NCBI RefSeq assembly: GCF_001517425.1
Contig: NZ_FBWL01000147.1
Coordinates: 1 to 34,469 of the forward strand
Length of the DNA stretch: 34,469 bases
Direction: 5' to 3'
From: Clostridium sp. C105KSO13
GTDB lineage: Bacteria > Bacillota > Clostridia > Lachnospirales > Lachnospiraceae
Each line of letters opens with the position of its first letter. The stretch's first letter is position 1. The notes under the pieces are model-generated. The model made no database searches, had not been told where the DNA came from, and saw nothing but the letters and a program-made list of their open reading frames with translations. Below, piece after piece: positions 21,763 through 30,108 of the stretch. Position numbers and translations under genes: made by a program.

Positions 21763-21812
21763 CAAAAAGGGGACTGACCCTTTTGCGGTCCGTTTTCAGA
21801 ATATTCCGTCTT
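21763..21812 (+). repeat. Dispersed ~45-bp repeat, copy C
   Basis: AAAAAGGGGACTGACCC then TTTTGCGG and GTTTTCAGAATATTCCGTC. It overlaps the stop codon of the DUF3810 gene, whose last codons lie inside the repeat. Confidence 0.65.
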
Positions 21813-22908
21813 TTTCAAGGTGATAAGATACAATCAAGTCTACCATTCTATCATAGCTCTGTACCCCGTCTGATTGTCCGTTTACTTTCAGATAAGTATC
21901 GTTCACTTTATTCGATACTTCTGCTACTGTTCCTTCATATGAATTCCAAAAGCGGCTGTTCGCTTTCAAGTCTGTCTCCACCTGCTGATTCAGTCCAAAA
22001 CGTACCTCGTCGGCTGCTTTCGCGTCCATCCGCTTCAAAGCATTTGTACTGTATATCCAGCCCATCAGATAACCGCTGTACTGAAAGTCTTCTCCCGCTG
22101 CATCCTTACATGCCAGAAATGCAATGAAATTTGCCTCTTCTTCCTGCATGAACCCCCGCAGATGTGACAGTTCATGGCATGCTGTAAATGGAATGTTGTA
22201 TGCCGTCATATCTTCGTTATAATTTGCTTCAACCGTAAAGGGGGAATATATTCCCGTAATCCCCTGCCAGGACAAAATCTCTGATACCAACAGACTTTTG
22301 GGCTGAGGATAGTACCCAGATAATGCAGGATATTGTTCCCCCAGTTGCTCCATCGCTGTAACCGCAGCCCTTTCATCTTCGCCTGTCAATTTCATAACCC
22401 CCGCCTCATCCCGGTTTACCAGTCCCGTCCTGGCATTTAGCTCTTCAGTCAGCCACATGCAGGTCTGCTTTAAATCCTCTACTGTGTACTCCACCATCTG
22501 TATATCTGACTTCTCCGAAAATGAAACCCGTCGATAATTAATTCCACAGTTTAAAACGTACAGAAGTACCAGTACAGACACTGTAAGAAAGAGACCGGAA
22601 GCCCACTGTAGGATTACCGGCCCGCCACACTTGTTCCTTACAGCACTGGCAACAGCATGAATAAATGAACCGGCCAGCAAAACAATTAATACATAAAGTG
22701 CAAGTTCTGAAAGAGAAAAAGAGAATACCCCCGCAAAGCGTCCTACCGTTCCAACAAAAAGAGGATAAATATGTGCGGAATACCACTCTGCCATTCTAGA
22801 TGACCGGCCTGCAGCGATTGTAAGTACAGCAGATGCTGCCAGAAGAACCCCGCCCGTCAGGAGACGTTTTTCCGCTATACTTAATTTTTCATGTTTGTTC
22901 CTGGTCAT
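21796..22908 (-). CDS. DUF3810 domain-containing membrane protein, putative metalloprotease
   Basis: A 370-aa protein. Three hydrophobic helices fill the first 120 residues (GVLLAASAVLTIAAG, ALYVLIVLLAGSFIHAV and GLFLTVSVLVLLYVL), followed by an extracellular domain. That domain has the zinc-protease signature HELSH (in FTACHELSHLRG) and a downstream EEEANF that could give the third ligand, as in gluzincin-like proteases. DUF3810 is widespread in Firmicutes and Bacteroidetes with no established substrate. I start at MTRNKHEK, after a purine-rich GGGGGGAAGAAGGA; an upstream TTG in frame has no ribosome site. Its 3' end lies in dispersed-repeat copy C. Confidence 0.85.
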   Translation of the reverse strand: MTRNKHEKLSIAEKRLLTGGVLLAASAVLTIAAGRSSRMAEWYSAHIYPLFVGTVGRFAGVFSFSLSELALYVLIVLLAGSFIHAVASAVRNKCGGPVILQWASGLFLTVSVLVLLYVLNCGINYRRVSFSEKSDIQMVEYTVEDLKQTCMWLTEELNARTGLVNRDEAGVMKLTGEDERAAVTAMEQLGEQYPALSGYYPQPKSLLVSEILSWQGITGIYSPFTVEANYNEDMTAYNIPFTACHELSHLRGFMQEEEANFIAFLACKDAAGEDFQYSGYLMGWIYSTNALKRMDAKAADEVRFGLNQQVETDLKANSRFWNSYEGTVAEVSNKVNDTYLKVNGQSDGVQSYDRMVDLIVSYHLEKDGIF

Positions 22909-23022
22909 TCCTTCTTCCCCCCTTAACCCCCGGTAAATTCTGTTTTTTCTGTCAAACAATTGCCATTTCCAGGCTGCAGGATGATGTTAACTATTTGTAG
23001 AATCGGGTATCGTAATGAGTCT

Positions 23023-23028
23023 ATTATA
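23023..23028 (-). promoter_or_regulatory. Extended -10 box upstream of the DUF3810 gene
   Basis: TGCTATAAT on the minus strand just after the hairpin at 23036-23084; the -35 at 17 bases (TCGCTT) is poor. Confidence 0.4.
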
Positions 23029-23035
23029 GCAAAAG

Positions 23036-23084
23036 CGCATGAAAAAAGCGATGGATTTATAGCATCTTCCAGCTTTTTCATGCG
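23036..23084 (-). terminator. Hairpin after the MetE-like gene
   Basis: CGCATGAAAAAGC and GCTTTTTTCATGCG pair around an inner GATGC/CATC stem and are followed by CTTTTGC. It lies 23 bases after the stop of the methyltransferase gene; the U-tract is partly inside the stem. Confidence 0.5.
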
Positions 23085-23106
23085 TTTCCATTGTGCAGTT
23101 TTCCAA

Positions 23107-24219
23107 TTATCCCCAGATCTCCTGTACAATTTCCTTTACCAGTTTCAATTTGGCCCACTGCTCTTCTTCTGTCAGTTTATTTCCTTCCTCCGTAGATGCA
23201 AAACCACACTGAGGGCTCAGACACAGCCTGTCGAGGGGCATGTATTGCTCAGCTTGTCGAATTCTTTTGATAATTGCCTCCTTATCTTCCAGCACCGGAC
23301 TCTTTGTGGTAATCAGACCAAGCACCACCTTTTTATCCCCTGTCACATATTTTAAGGGCTCAAAATCCCCGGAACGTTCATCATCAAACTCCAGATAGTA
23401 GGCTTCTACATTTTCCTGCCCAAAAAGATGGGGTGCAATTGGTGCATATCCTCCCTGAGAAGCCCATGTAGAATGGTAGTTTCCCCGGCACACATGAGTT
23501 GTCACCACAAGATCCTTTGGTTTATCTTTTATCGCAAGGTTATTGACTTTCACATACTGTTCTGCCAGCTTTTCTAGTGATGGTGCATTTTTCTGCCGGA
23601 TTTTCCAGTACTTCACATCGCAGAACATTCCCCAGGTGCAATCATCAAATTGGAGATTTCTGCAGCCGGCAGCATATAAATCCGAAATTACCCGGCGATA
23701 GGCCTTACCGATATCATCAATCAACTCATCTTCATTCTCGTAAATCTGCTTTGTTATCTCTGCATTTCCGGCTCTTGTCAGCTCTGCCAGAAACTGTGCA
23801 GGGGCAGGAATCGTCTGGCGCGCAGTCACTGTATTATCCTCCAATGCTTTTACAAATTTAAAGTGCTTCACAAAAGGATGGTTTTCTCCGGATATCCTGC
23901 CCGTCAGCACTGCCGTTTCTGGCCTGGTTACCTCATCGCGAAAAACATACCCCTGTGCATTTTCCTTTCTTTCTACTCCCTGCAGTCCCCACATAAAATC
24001 AAGATGCCACCAGCTTCTCCTGAACTCTCCATCTGTGATTACCGGCAGACCGGCTTCCTTTTGTTTATGAACTAATTCAATAATTGACCTGTCTTCGACC
24101 TCCTTTAGTTCTTCCCGGTTAATCTTTCCTGCAGCATAGTCCCTTCTTGCAGCCTTTAATTTCCCCGGCCTCAAAAAACTTCCTACAATATCAAATCGAA
24201 ATGGTGCTCTATTATTCAT
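23107..24219 (-). CDS. MetE-like (cobalamin-independent methionine synthase family) protein, YxjG/YxjH type
   Basis: A 370-aa protein equal to the C-terminal catalytic half of MetE, the form seen in YxjG/YxjH. Motifs include FDIVGSFLRP, the PVITDGEFRRSWWHLDF segment, NLQFDDCTWGMFCD, VVTTHVCRGNYHS (His and Cys zinc ligands), YLEFDDERSGDFEPL and the final RLCLSPQCGFAST with the last Cys ligand. It would transfer a methyl group to homocysteine or a related thiol, possibly from a methylated sulfur donor rather than folate because the N-terminal domain is missing. AGGAGG precedes the ATG. No SAM or T-box leader was found. A lysR gene lies upstream. Confidence 0.88.
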   Translation of the reverse strand: MNNRAPFRFDIVGSFLRPGKLKAARRDYAAGKINREELKEVEDRSIIELVHKQKEAGLPVITDGEFRRSWWHLDFMWGLQGVERKENAQGYVFRDEVTRPETAVLTGRISGENHPFVKHFKFVKALEDNTVTARQTIPAPAQFLAELTRAGNAEITKQIYENEDELIDDIGKAYRRVISDLYAAGCRNLQFDDCTWGMFCDVKYWKIRQKNAPSLEKLAEQYVKVNNLAIKDKPKDLVVTTHVCRGNYHSTWASQGGYAPIAPHLFGQENVEAYYLEFDDERSGDFEPLKYVTGDKKVVLGLITTKSPVLEDKEAIIKRIRQAEQYMPLDRLCLSPQCGFASTEEGNKLTEEEQWAKLKLVKEIVQEIWG

Positions 24220-24252
24220 TTCAAATCCTCCTCTATCTTTGTTGATAGGATA

Positions 24253-24281
24253 AGTATACTATTCAGGAAATGATTTGAAAA
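24253..24281 (-). promoter_or_regulatory. Candidate promoter of the MetE-like gene
   Basis: TTTTCA (24276-24281), 17-base spacer, TATACT (24253-24258) on the minus strand; 33 bases to the ATG. Confidence 0.4.
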
Positions 24282-24296
24282 ATATATAAAAGTAAA

Positions 24297-24327
24297 GGTT
24301 TGATATAGCTAAAAGCTATATCAAACC
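24297..24327 (-). terminator. Intrinsic terminator of the MFS-lysR operon
   Basis: GGTTTGATATAGCT pairs perfectly with AGCTATATCAAACC around a 3-base loop; TTTACTTTT follows on the minus strand. The left arm overlaps the lysR stop. Confidence 0.8.
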
Positions 24328-25254
24328 CAAGTCTGCCTTCTGATTATTTTTCATATAACTTGTATATTTTTGCAACGCTTCCAAATAAGCCCTGCCATAT
24401 CTGCTTGGCGCTACATGTTTATGAGTTATGACGCCGATTCTCATGTACTCATCAACCAGAAGGGGTTTTGCAATGATATCCGCCCCATTAAGCTCTTTGC
24501 AGATAATCCCTGAACTGACTGTATATCCATTCAGTCCAATTGCAAGGTTAAACAGGGTCGCCCTGTCCCTCACTTTAATATTCCTTCTTCTATCCAGGGT
24601 GCTTAAAATTTCTTCTGAAAAATAAAAAGCATTGTTTTCCCCCTGTTCAAAGGAAAGATAAGGATAGTTCTCCAAATCCTCTATTGTCAGACTCTCCCTT
24701 TCTGCCAGGGGATGCCTTGAAGCAATAAACACATGAGGCTTCGCCACAAATAGTTCCTCAAATTTCAGTTCATTTTTCTTAATCAATTTCATTAGAACTT
24801 CTTCGTTCTTGGAGGATGTGTAAAGAATACCAATCTCACTTTTCAGTCTCTGTACGTCCTCAATGATTTCATATGTCTGCGTCTCTCTCAACGTGAAATC
24901 ATATTTATTTCCGTCAAACTGCCGTATCACATCCACAAATGCATTTACCGCAAAAGAATAGTGCTGACAGGAGACAGAAAAACGCGGACTCTGCTCCTTC
25001 ACATTCAGGAACTTTTCTTCCAGCAGGTTTGCCTGTTCCAAAACCTGTCGTGCATAGCCCAAAAACTCATCCCCTTCATTTGAGATGACAACTCCTTTAT
25101 TGGTTCTGTTGAATATTGTAATCTGCATTTCCTGCTCAAGCTCTTTGATGGCATTGGTAAGGCTGGGCTGTGAAATAAACAGATCCTTAGCCGCCTCACT
25201 GATTGTGCCCTTTTCCGCTACAGTTACAACATACTTTAGCTGCTGCAATGTCAT
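24316..25254 (-). CDS. LysR-family transcriptional regulator
   Basis: A 312-aa regulator. The N-terminal winged HTH reads TLQQLKYVVTVAEKGTISEAAKDLFISQPSLTNAIKELEQE (family pattern over residues 2-42) with FNRTNKGVVISNEG following. The rest is a periplasmic-binding-like effector domain. Its start overlaps the MFS stop by ATGA, so the two are translationally coupled. It may control the MFS transporter and the downstream MetE-like gene. Effector unknown. Confidence 0.92.
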   Translation of the reverse strand: MTLQQLKYVVTVAEKGTISEAAKDLFISQPSLTNAIKELEQEMQITIFNRTNKGVVISNEGDEFLGYARQVLEQANLLEEKFLNVKEQSPRFSVSCQHYSFAVNAFVDVIRQFDGNKYDFTLRETQTYEIIEDVQRLKSEIGILYTSSKNEEVLMKLIKKNELKFEELFVAKPHVFIASRHPLAERESLTIEDLENYPYLSFEQGENNAFYFSEEILSTLDRRRNIKVRDRATLFNLAIGLNGYTVSSGIICKELNGADIIAKPLLVDEYMRIGVITHKHVAPSRYGRAYLEALQKYTSYMKNNQKADLGLI

Positions 25255-26510
25255 ATTGATTCCTCACACAATTCTTTTTTCTCAACAACTATATGTAATT
25301 TTTCCGACATTACAATCATAAAAAAAAGCGGAACCGCCATAAAGAGTGGATACAGCCCGATATTGATATACTGAGCTATGACTCCAAACAGCGGAGGAAC
25401 CAGACAGGTTCCCACATAAGCTGCCGCCATCTGCATCCCGATAATTGACTGACTTAAACCTGCGCCAAAATTATACGGTGTTTCGTGTATGATGGACGGA
25501 AAAACAGGTGCACAGCCACAGCCTATCAAAATGAGTCCCGTAACCAGAATGCCATTTCCGAAAGGCAGTAATACGCAAAGGATTCCTATCCCCGCCACTG
25601 CCTGCCCCAGGCGAACCATATTCCGATCATTGACCTTCATCGTAATAAATCCGCAGACAAATCTTCCTGCCGTTATTCCCAGATAAAACAAACTGGCCCA
25701 GTTGGCCGCCCGCTCAGGAGCAACTCCCCGGTACAAGGTACAATAGCTCGCAGCCCACAATCCTGCAGTACTTTCCAGTGCGCAATAACAAAAGAAACAG
25801 GTCAGCGCTTCTTTTACTCCTCTCACCTTCAAAATCTGCCCAAATGTATACCGATGCCGCGTATGCTCTTTAGGTGACTCTAAGCCAGCCTCCAAAGCTT
25901 CTGCTTTTGCCGTTTCATGTTCCGGGTTTATTTGGGCTTTCGGGCCTGAAACGTAGTCCCCTCGTTTTTTTCGCCACAGAGGCAGAGAAAGAATTAAAAT
26001 CGCTGTCAGAATGAACTGGAAAACCGATATGATGCGGTATCCACCGTTCCACTTTAAGCTTCCCGAAACAGCCCAGCCCATAATCATCGGCCCGATGCTG
26101 GCTCCCACTCCCCACATGCAGTGCAGCCAGCTCATATGCCGTGCCGGATAATGGAGAGCGACAAAATTATTCAGCCCAGCATCCACGCTACCGGCACCCA
26201 GTCCGTAGGGAAGAGCCCACAGGCACAAAACCAAGAAGGAATGACTGATGGAAAATCCAAACAAGGCTACTGCCGTCATACCTACACTAATTACCGTCAC
26301 TTTCCCCGCCCCCAGTTTACGGGTCATATAGTCGCTTGCCAGACTGGAGACAATTGTCCCCACTGCAATAATCATCGTAATGGCCCCTGCCCAGGAGACA
26401 GATGTTCCCAACTCTTTATACATACTGGGCCACGCCGCGCCAAGCAGGGAATCCGGCAGTCCCAGGCTGATGAAAGCCACATAAATAATAAGCAATAATA
26501 ATGATGTCAT
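25251..26510 (-). CDS. MFS transporter
   Basis: A 419-aa, 12-helix major facilitator. Helix 1 begins at LLLLIIYVAFISLGLPDSLLG; the loop 2-3 motif is seen as DYMTRKLGAGKV, and helix 4-5 carries GLGAGSVDAGLNNFVA. A central cytoplasmic loop (about residues 178-215) is charged. The family resembles FucP/NNP-like sugar or small-metabolite permeases, but the substrate is unknown. AAGGAG lies 8 bases before the ATG. Coupled with lysR. A -10-like TATAAT at 26548-26553 is the only promoter element I could see. Confidence 0.9.
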   Translation of the reverse strand: MTSLLLLIIYVAFISLGLPDSLLGAAWPSMYKELGTSVSWAGAITMIIAVGTIVSSLASDYMTRKLGAGKVTVISVGMTAVALFGFSISHSFLVLCLWALPYGLGAGSVDAGLNNFVALHYPARHMSWLHCMWGVGASIGPMIMGWAVSGSLKWNGGYRIISVFQFILTAILILSLPLWRKKRGDYVSGPKAQINPEHETAKAEALEAGLESPKEHTRHRYTFGQILKVRGVKEALTCFFCYCALESTAGLWAASYCTLYRGVAPERAANWASLFYLGITAGRFVCGFITMKVNDRNMVRLGQAVAGIGILCVLLPFGNGILVTGLILIGCGCAPVFPSIIHETPYNFGAGLSQSIIGMQMAAAYVGTCLVPPLFGVIAQYINIGLYPLFMAVPLFFMIVMSEKLHIVVEKKELCEESI

Positions 26511-26610
26511 ATTGATACTCCTTAATTATCTCTTTTCATTACTGCTCATTATAATATAAAATACAGGGGATTGCCACGATTATCACAGAGCTTTTAATAT
26601 TCGCACTGCT

Positions 26611-27213
26611 CTATGCGGTTTTCTTAATTTTTATCAGCAATCCGGAACGCAGCAAAATCGGGCGCACCGCATTATACAAAAATGCTACTAAAATAGTCGA
26701 TACTACAGCGTTGACAAAGGTAGTGGCAGTACTCCATTTCGCCAGCACTTCCGCCATCTGCTGCGGCTGACCCAAAATGTACTGCTTGTAAAAGTATCCC
26801 ACAACCGGATCTGCCACAACATTAAATCCAAGTCCTGCTGCAGATGCAATCACACTCCATTTCAACACATACTTCTTATCGCTGCTCTCATTAATTCTTG
26901 CGACTTTGTGTGCAACCAAACCTACTATTAGTCCAATGCAAAGCTTCAAGATAAATGTCTTCGGTGCTCCGGTAATATAAATCGGATCCATAATGTCCGC
27001 TATCGTCATCCCGATTGCACCGGCCAGACCGCCGTACCAGCCTCCCAGAAGCAATGCTCCAAGCACGCAAAAAGCATTACCGATGTGAAGAGATGTTGCA
27101 TCTCCTTCCGGCATTGGGATCTTAATCTGTAAAAACGTAAACGTTACGTAGCAAAGCGCTGCCAGCAGAGCTGTCTGGGCCAATTTCATCACTGTTTGAT
27201 TTCTCCGTTCCAT
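26611..27213 (-). CDS. ECF transporter S component
   Basis: A 200-aa membrane protein with about six helices of the energy-coupling factor substrate-binding (S) family, which captures a vitamin or metal and works with shared EcfT/EcfA subunits encoded elsewhere. The N-terminal LAQTALLAALCYVTF precedes IPMPEGDATSLHIGNAFCV and the GGWYGGLAGAIGMTIADIMDP motif. The ligand cannot be named; the GNAFCVLGALLLG pattern is general to the superfamily. It lies 97 bases downstream of the second DtxR-like gene in the same direction and may share its transcript. Confidence 0.85.
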   Translation of the reverse strand: MERRNQTVMKLAQTALLAALCYVTFTFLQIKIPMPEGDATSLHIGNAFCVLGALLLGGWYGGLAGAIGMTIADIMDPIYITGAPKTFILKLCIGLIVGLVAHKVARINESSDKKYVLKWSVIASAAGLGFNVVADPVVGYFYKQYILGQPQQMAEVLAKWSTATTFVNAVVSTILVAFLYNAVRPILLRSGLLIKIKKTA

Positions 27214-27310
27214 AATAACTGTATCCTTTCTCCTACTTTACTTTCACTTATATTAACTCTAAAGTGGATTTATAGAAATATCCAGTTATACTCAAATCGA
27301 CCAGTCCAGC

Positions 27311-28144
27311 TTACAGCCAGAATACAAGAAGTTCTGTACTTTCCAGTATATGAGCCTTATCGTCGCTGCAAATTATATTCACTGACATTATTCCTTTTAG
27401 GCCGCCGTCCTGCCCCTTGTGAATATGGCAGGCTGACAGCGGAATCATCAGTTTTCCACCTTGTCTCTCGGCCATTTCAAGAATACCCCGATTCTCGTAT
27501 TTTAAAGACATTGGGATTACTTCCACCGCTTCTCCCCGTATAGGGCCGTCCAATGTCTTTTCACCGATATACAGTTCCAGGTATTCGTTTTCTCCCTCCT
27601 GCACAACATAAGCAGTCTCCTCAAATCCCTTATTTGACATGGAGACAGGGGCATTTTTGTTTCTATCCAACCGGTAGAATATATACTGGACCCTGTGCCT
27701 TGTGTGCTGTCGAACAACGTTTTTTATATCACTCACCGGGCTTATCTTCTTATCCGGCAGACCCGGCAGCTGCTGCTCGTAATTTTGAAGAATGGCTTCC
27801 AGAACATACCGCTCTGTATTTTCAATCATAGATCTGACTGCTTCTTTCATATCTGACTTTGGCACTCCAATATTCTTCAGATATCGTTCCAGTCTTCCCA
27901 GAAGTTTTTTGTACCCGCCCAGCCACTTATGTCCATATTCCGTGAATCTATAACCTTCTGCTAAGTATCCCTTTTCCACGGCAATCTTAAGATATTTATT
28001 AACTGCCACTTGTGTGACCCCACATTTTTGTGCAATCATGGTCTGGAACCCATGTACATTTCCAAGCCTCTCTAATTCTATCATATATTGCAGCTGTAAT
28101 ACGGAGGGCCGGCTCTTTCTTTTCAAGTTATCTCCCTGTACCAT
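27311..28144 (-). CDS. DtxR-like winged-helix regulator without metal ligands (second of tandem pair)
   Basis: A 277-aa protein. Residues ~15-65 form a winged HTH (HGFQTMIAQKCGVTQVAVNKYLKIAVEKGYL). The next helices (YRFTEYGHKWLGGYKKLLGRLERYLKNIGV) resemble the DtxR dimerisation domain. Where DtxR proteins have Cys-x-x-Glu-His this one reads VRSMIEN, so the metal site seems lost. The C-terminal ~130 residues are of unknown fold and include a RHRVQYIFYRLD segment and the end HILESTELLVFWL. It overlaps the upstream paralogue by 17 bases, with which it may form a heteromer. The assignment to the DtxR superfamily is by pattern and moderate. Confidence 0.65.
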   Translation of the reverse strand: MVQGDNLKRKSRPSVLQLQYMIELERLGNVHGFQTMIAQKCGVTQVAVNKYLKIAVEKGYLAEGYRFTEYGHKWLGGYKKLLGRLERYLKNIGVPKSDMKEAVRSMIENTERYVLEAILQNYEQQLPGLPDKKISPVSDIKNVVRQHTRHRVQYIFYRLDRNKNAPVSMSNKGFEETAYVVQEGENEYLELYIGEKTLDGPIRGEAVEVIPMSLKYENRGILEMAERQGGKLMIPLSACHIHKGQDGGLKGIMSVNIICSDDKAHILESTELLVFWL

Positions 28145-28973
28145 TTTCTTTTTCTCCCTCCTGCTGCCAAAGGTGAATATTCAATTCCCTGTGGTCTGTC
28201 GTAATCGGTGATATTCCATTTTCCGTAAATGCAATTATTGCCTTTCCTTCTGTAACCGGCACCGCAGCACTGACAGTATAAGTAAAAATGTCCGTAGGAA
28301 GCCTAAAACAATCTTCTGTTCGAACAGCCAAAATCCACTCTTCATTTTTTTTATACCATAAGCATCCTGCATCGTTTCCCTGCTTTAAGTACAGAAAAAA
28401 AGAACTTTCCCCTGCTTTTACCTTTAATGCTGCCACCGTCTGAAATTTCTCAAATTCTTCTGCCAGAAATCGGGGGTTTCTTTTTTCCGGCTCATAGATG
28501 GCCATAAGGATATCATAGGTGCCTTCTTCATACGTGGCAGACAAGTCCATATGACCGAAGTTTCTGTCGTAGATATCACCATACTTCAGGAAGTTGCTGA
28601 TTCCATCCATCCCTTTCCCGCTGATTACATGTTCCATGCGGCAGGCATCCTGTTCCGCTTCCTCCTGCTCCATGCCGCTGACCATCTGAAGAAACTGCAT
28701 TAATTTTTGATGTCTGACTGTACACTCCAATCCCTGGCTTTTTCCGAAATCCGTCAAAAAAAGTTCGCCGTTTGCCATCGGTTCCTCCAGGTATCCATGC
28801 TTTAACATTCGCTTTGCAAGACTGTTCAGCTCTCTTTTGCAAGTTTTCATTTCTACTGTAAAGTCGACCAGCAAAAGTGATTTTCCCTCTCTCCATCTTA
28901 AATACATGCGTTCTAGAAAATCCTCTTCCTTTTCTTCCATGTTCATGGGAACCTTCATGCCAATCTTTCCCAT
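28128..28973 (-). CDS. DtxR/MntR-family metal-dependent regulator with extra C-terminal domain
   Basis: A 281-aa protein. The N-terminal HTH is followed by GYLEEPMANGELFLTDFGK and the DtxR dimerisation signature RHQKLMQFLQMVSGMEQEEAEQDACRMEHVIS, given in two parts as motif and helix. Cys, Glu and His of the C-R-M-E-H site and the His of RHQ match DtxR metal ligands. The remaining ~130 residues replace the usual SH3-like domain with an unrecognised one. I start at ATG 28973 because GAGGAGG is 5 bases before it. The gene is divergent from sufC and co-transcribed with a ligand-less paralogue. Iron control of suf is the natural inference. Confidence 0.72.
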   Translation of the reverse strand: MGKIGMKVPMNMEEKEEDFLERMYLRWREGKSLLLVDFTVEMKTCKRELNSLAKRMLKHGYLEEPMANGELFLTDFGKSQGLECTVRHQKLMQFLQMVSGMEQEEAEQDACRMEHVISGKGMDGISNFLKYGDIYDRNFGHMDLSATYEEGTYDILMAIYEPEKRNPRFLAEEFEKFQTVAALKVKAGESSFFLYLKQGNDAGCLWYKKNEEWILAVRTEDCFRLPTDIFTYTVSAAVPVTEGKAIIAFTENGISPITTDHRELNIHLWQQEGEKENGTGR

Positions 28974-29128
28974 GGTGCCCTCCTCTTCATACTCTCTTTT
29001 CATGAACTCATTATCCTTTGCAATATTATGTACCAGTATGCCGGGCCAGTTATCCTGTCCTATGTGATTTTTAAAATATTTTTTATTCTATAACCCCTTT
29101 ATATATCACATTCTTACTGTTTTACTTT

Positions 29129-29157
29129 ATTATATATTAATTGATTCTGTTTGTACA
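29129..29157 (-). promoter_or_regulatory. Candidate promoter of the DtxR-like pair
   Basis: TGTACA (29152-29157), 17-base spacer and TATAAT (29129-29134) on the minus strand. The -35 lies in CTGT-TTGT-ACAG, an imperfect palindrome. Confidence 0.45.
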
Positions 29158-29192
29158 GATGCTAGTGGACTGTCCTGCAGACATTTTGCAAA

Positions 29193-29221
29193 ATAGTACA
29201 GAACGTTCCTACGATAGTACA
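29193..29221. promoter_or_regulatory. Direct repeats ATAGTACA between the DtxR-like pair and sufC
   Basis: ATAGTACA occurs at 29193-29200 and 29214-29221, two helical turns apart, with a GAACGTTC palindrome between them. GTACAGA also occurs at 29154-29160 and 29196-29202. Position and spacing suggest regulator binding in the divergent region. Confidence 0.45.
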
Positions 29222-29251
29222 CATATTTTTTATTTAACAAACCTCCGGTAC

Positions 29252-29285
29252 TTGCAATTCCTAGTAAAATGGTGTAGTATTTTAC
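29252..29285 (+). promoter_or_regulatory. suf operon promoter with palindromic operator
   Basis: TTGCAA (29252-29257), 17-base spacer, TAGTAT (29275-29280). GTAAAAT (29264-29270) and ATTTTAC (29279-29285) form a perfect 7-bp inverted repeat with 8-bp spacing that covers the -10. The 22-bp size suits a dimeric winged-helix repressor such as a DtxR-family protein. Confidence 0.65.
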
Positions 29286-29357
29286 CGTAAGGATGTTAGA
29301 CAATACTAATCGATAAAATTTTAATGTAATTCAGCCATTTGGAAGGAGGCATTTTAT

Positions 29358-30107
29358 ATGGGCAGTACATTGCTTGAAATTCAGGATTTGGGGGTTTCGG
29401 TGGAAGGCCATGCAATTCTTGAAGGTGTTAATCTAAAAATAGATAAAGGTGAAATTCATGTTTTAATGGGGCCTAACGGAACAGGAAAGTCCACATTGGT
29501 ATCTTCTATTATGGGAGATCCAAGATATGAAGTTACAAAGGGGAAGATTCTGTTTAACGGTAAGAACATTACTGATGAAAAGACTGATGAGAGAGCCAGA
29601 AAGGGAATTTTCCTCTCATTTCAAGCTCCGGAAGAGATTCCCGGAATAACTCTGGAAAATTTTTTGAGGACAGCTAAAGGAGTCGTAGAAGGACGCCCTC
29701 CCAAAGTTCTGGCTTTCCGCAAAGAACTAAAGACACAGATGGAAGCACTGGATATGGATCCTTCTTATGCTAAACGTTATCTAAACGTGGGATTCTCCGG
29801 CGGTGAGAAAAAAAAAGCTGAGATTCTGCAGCTCCTGATGCTTCAGCCCCAGCTTGCTCTGCTGGACGAAACAGACTCCGGACTGGATGTAGACGCCGTG
29901 AGAACTGTTTCCAAAGGAATCAGCACCTACCATAACCAGAAAAACGCAGTTTTGATTATTACTCACAGCGCCAAGATTTTAGAAGGGCTAAATATCGACT
30001 ATGTCCATATTTTGGAAGGAGGACATATCATAAAGTCAGGCGGCAGAGAATTGGCCTCTGAAATCATTGAGAGTGGATTTGGCCGTATGGAAGAAGGGAC
30101 TGATTAA
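29358..30107 (+). CDS. sufC: Fe-S cluster assembly ATPase SufC
   Basis: A 249-aa cytoplasmic ABC-type ATPase of the SufBCD scaffold. Walker A is GPNGTGKST (about 38-46), the signature FSGGEKKKAEILQLL, and Walker B LALLDETDSGLDVDAV, where the LDETDSGLD form is a SufC hallmark. The end FGRMEEGTD is typical. GAAGGAGG precedes the ATG. First gene of sufCBDSU; it couples ATP hydrolysis to cluster assembly on SufB-SufD. Confidence 0.97.
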   Translation: MGSTLLEIQDLGVSVEGHAILEGVNLKIDKGEIHVLMGPNGTGKSTLVSSIMGDPRYEVTKGKILFNGKNITDEKTDERARKGIFLSFQAPEEIPGITLENFLRTAKGVVEGRPPKVLAFRKELKTQMEALDMDPSYAKRYLNVGFSGGEKKKAEILQLLMLQPQLALLDETDSGLDVDAVRTVSKGISTYHNQKNAVLIITHSAKILEGLNIDYVHILEGGHIIKSGGRELASEIIESGFGRMEEGTD

Positions 30108-30108
30108 T

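Noticed and set aside
24220-24315. SAM or T-box leader before the MetE-like gene
   Set aside because: The gap is only 96 bases, filled by a terminator and a promoter, with no S-box or T-box motif.
29201-29208. LexA-type box at GAACGTTC
   Set aside because: The Gram-positive LexA site needs GAAC-N4-GTTC; here there is no spacer and no SOS gene nearby.
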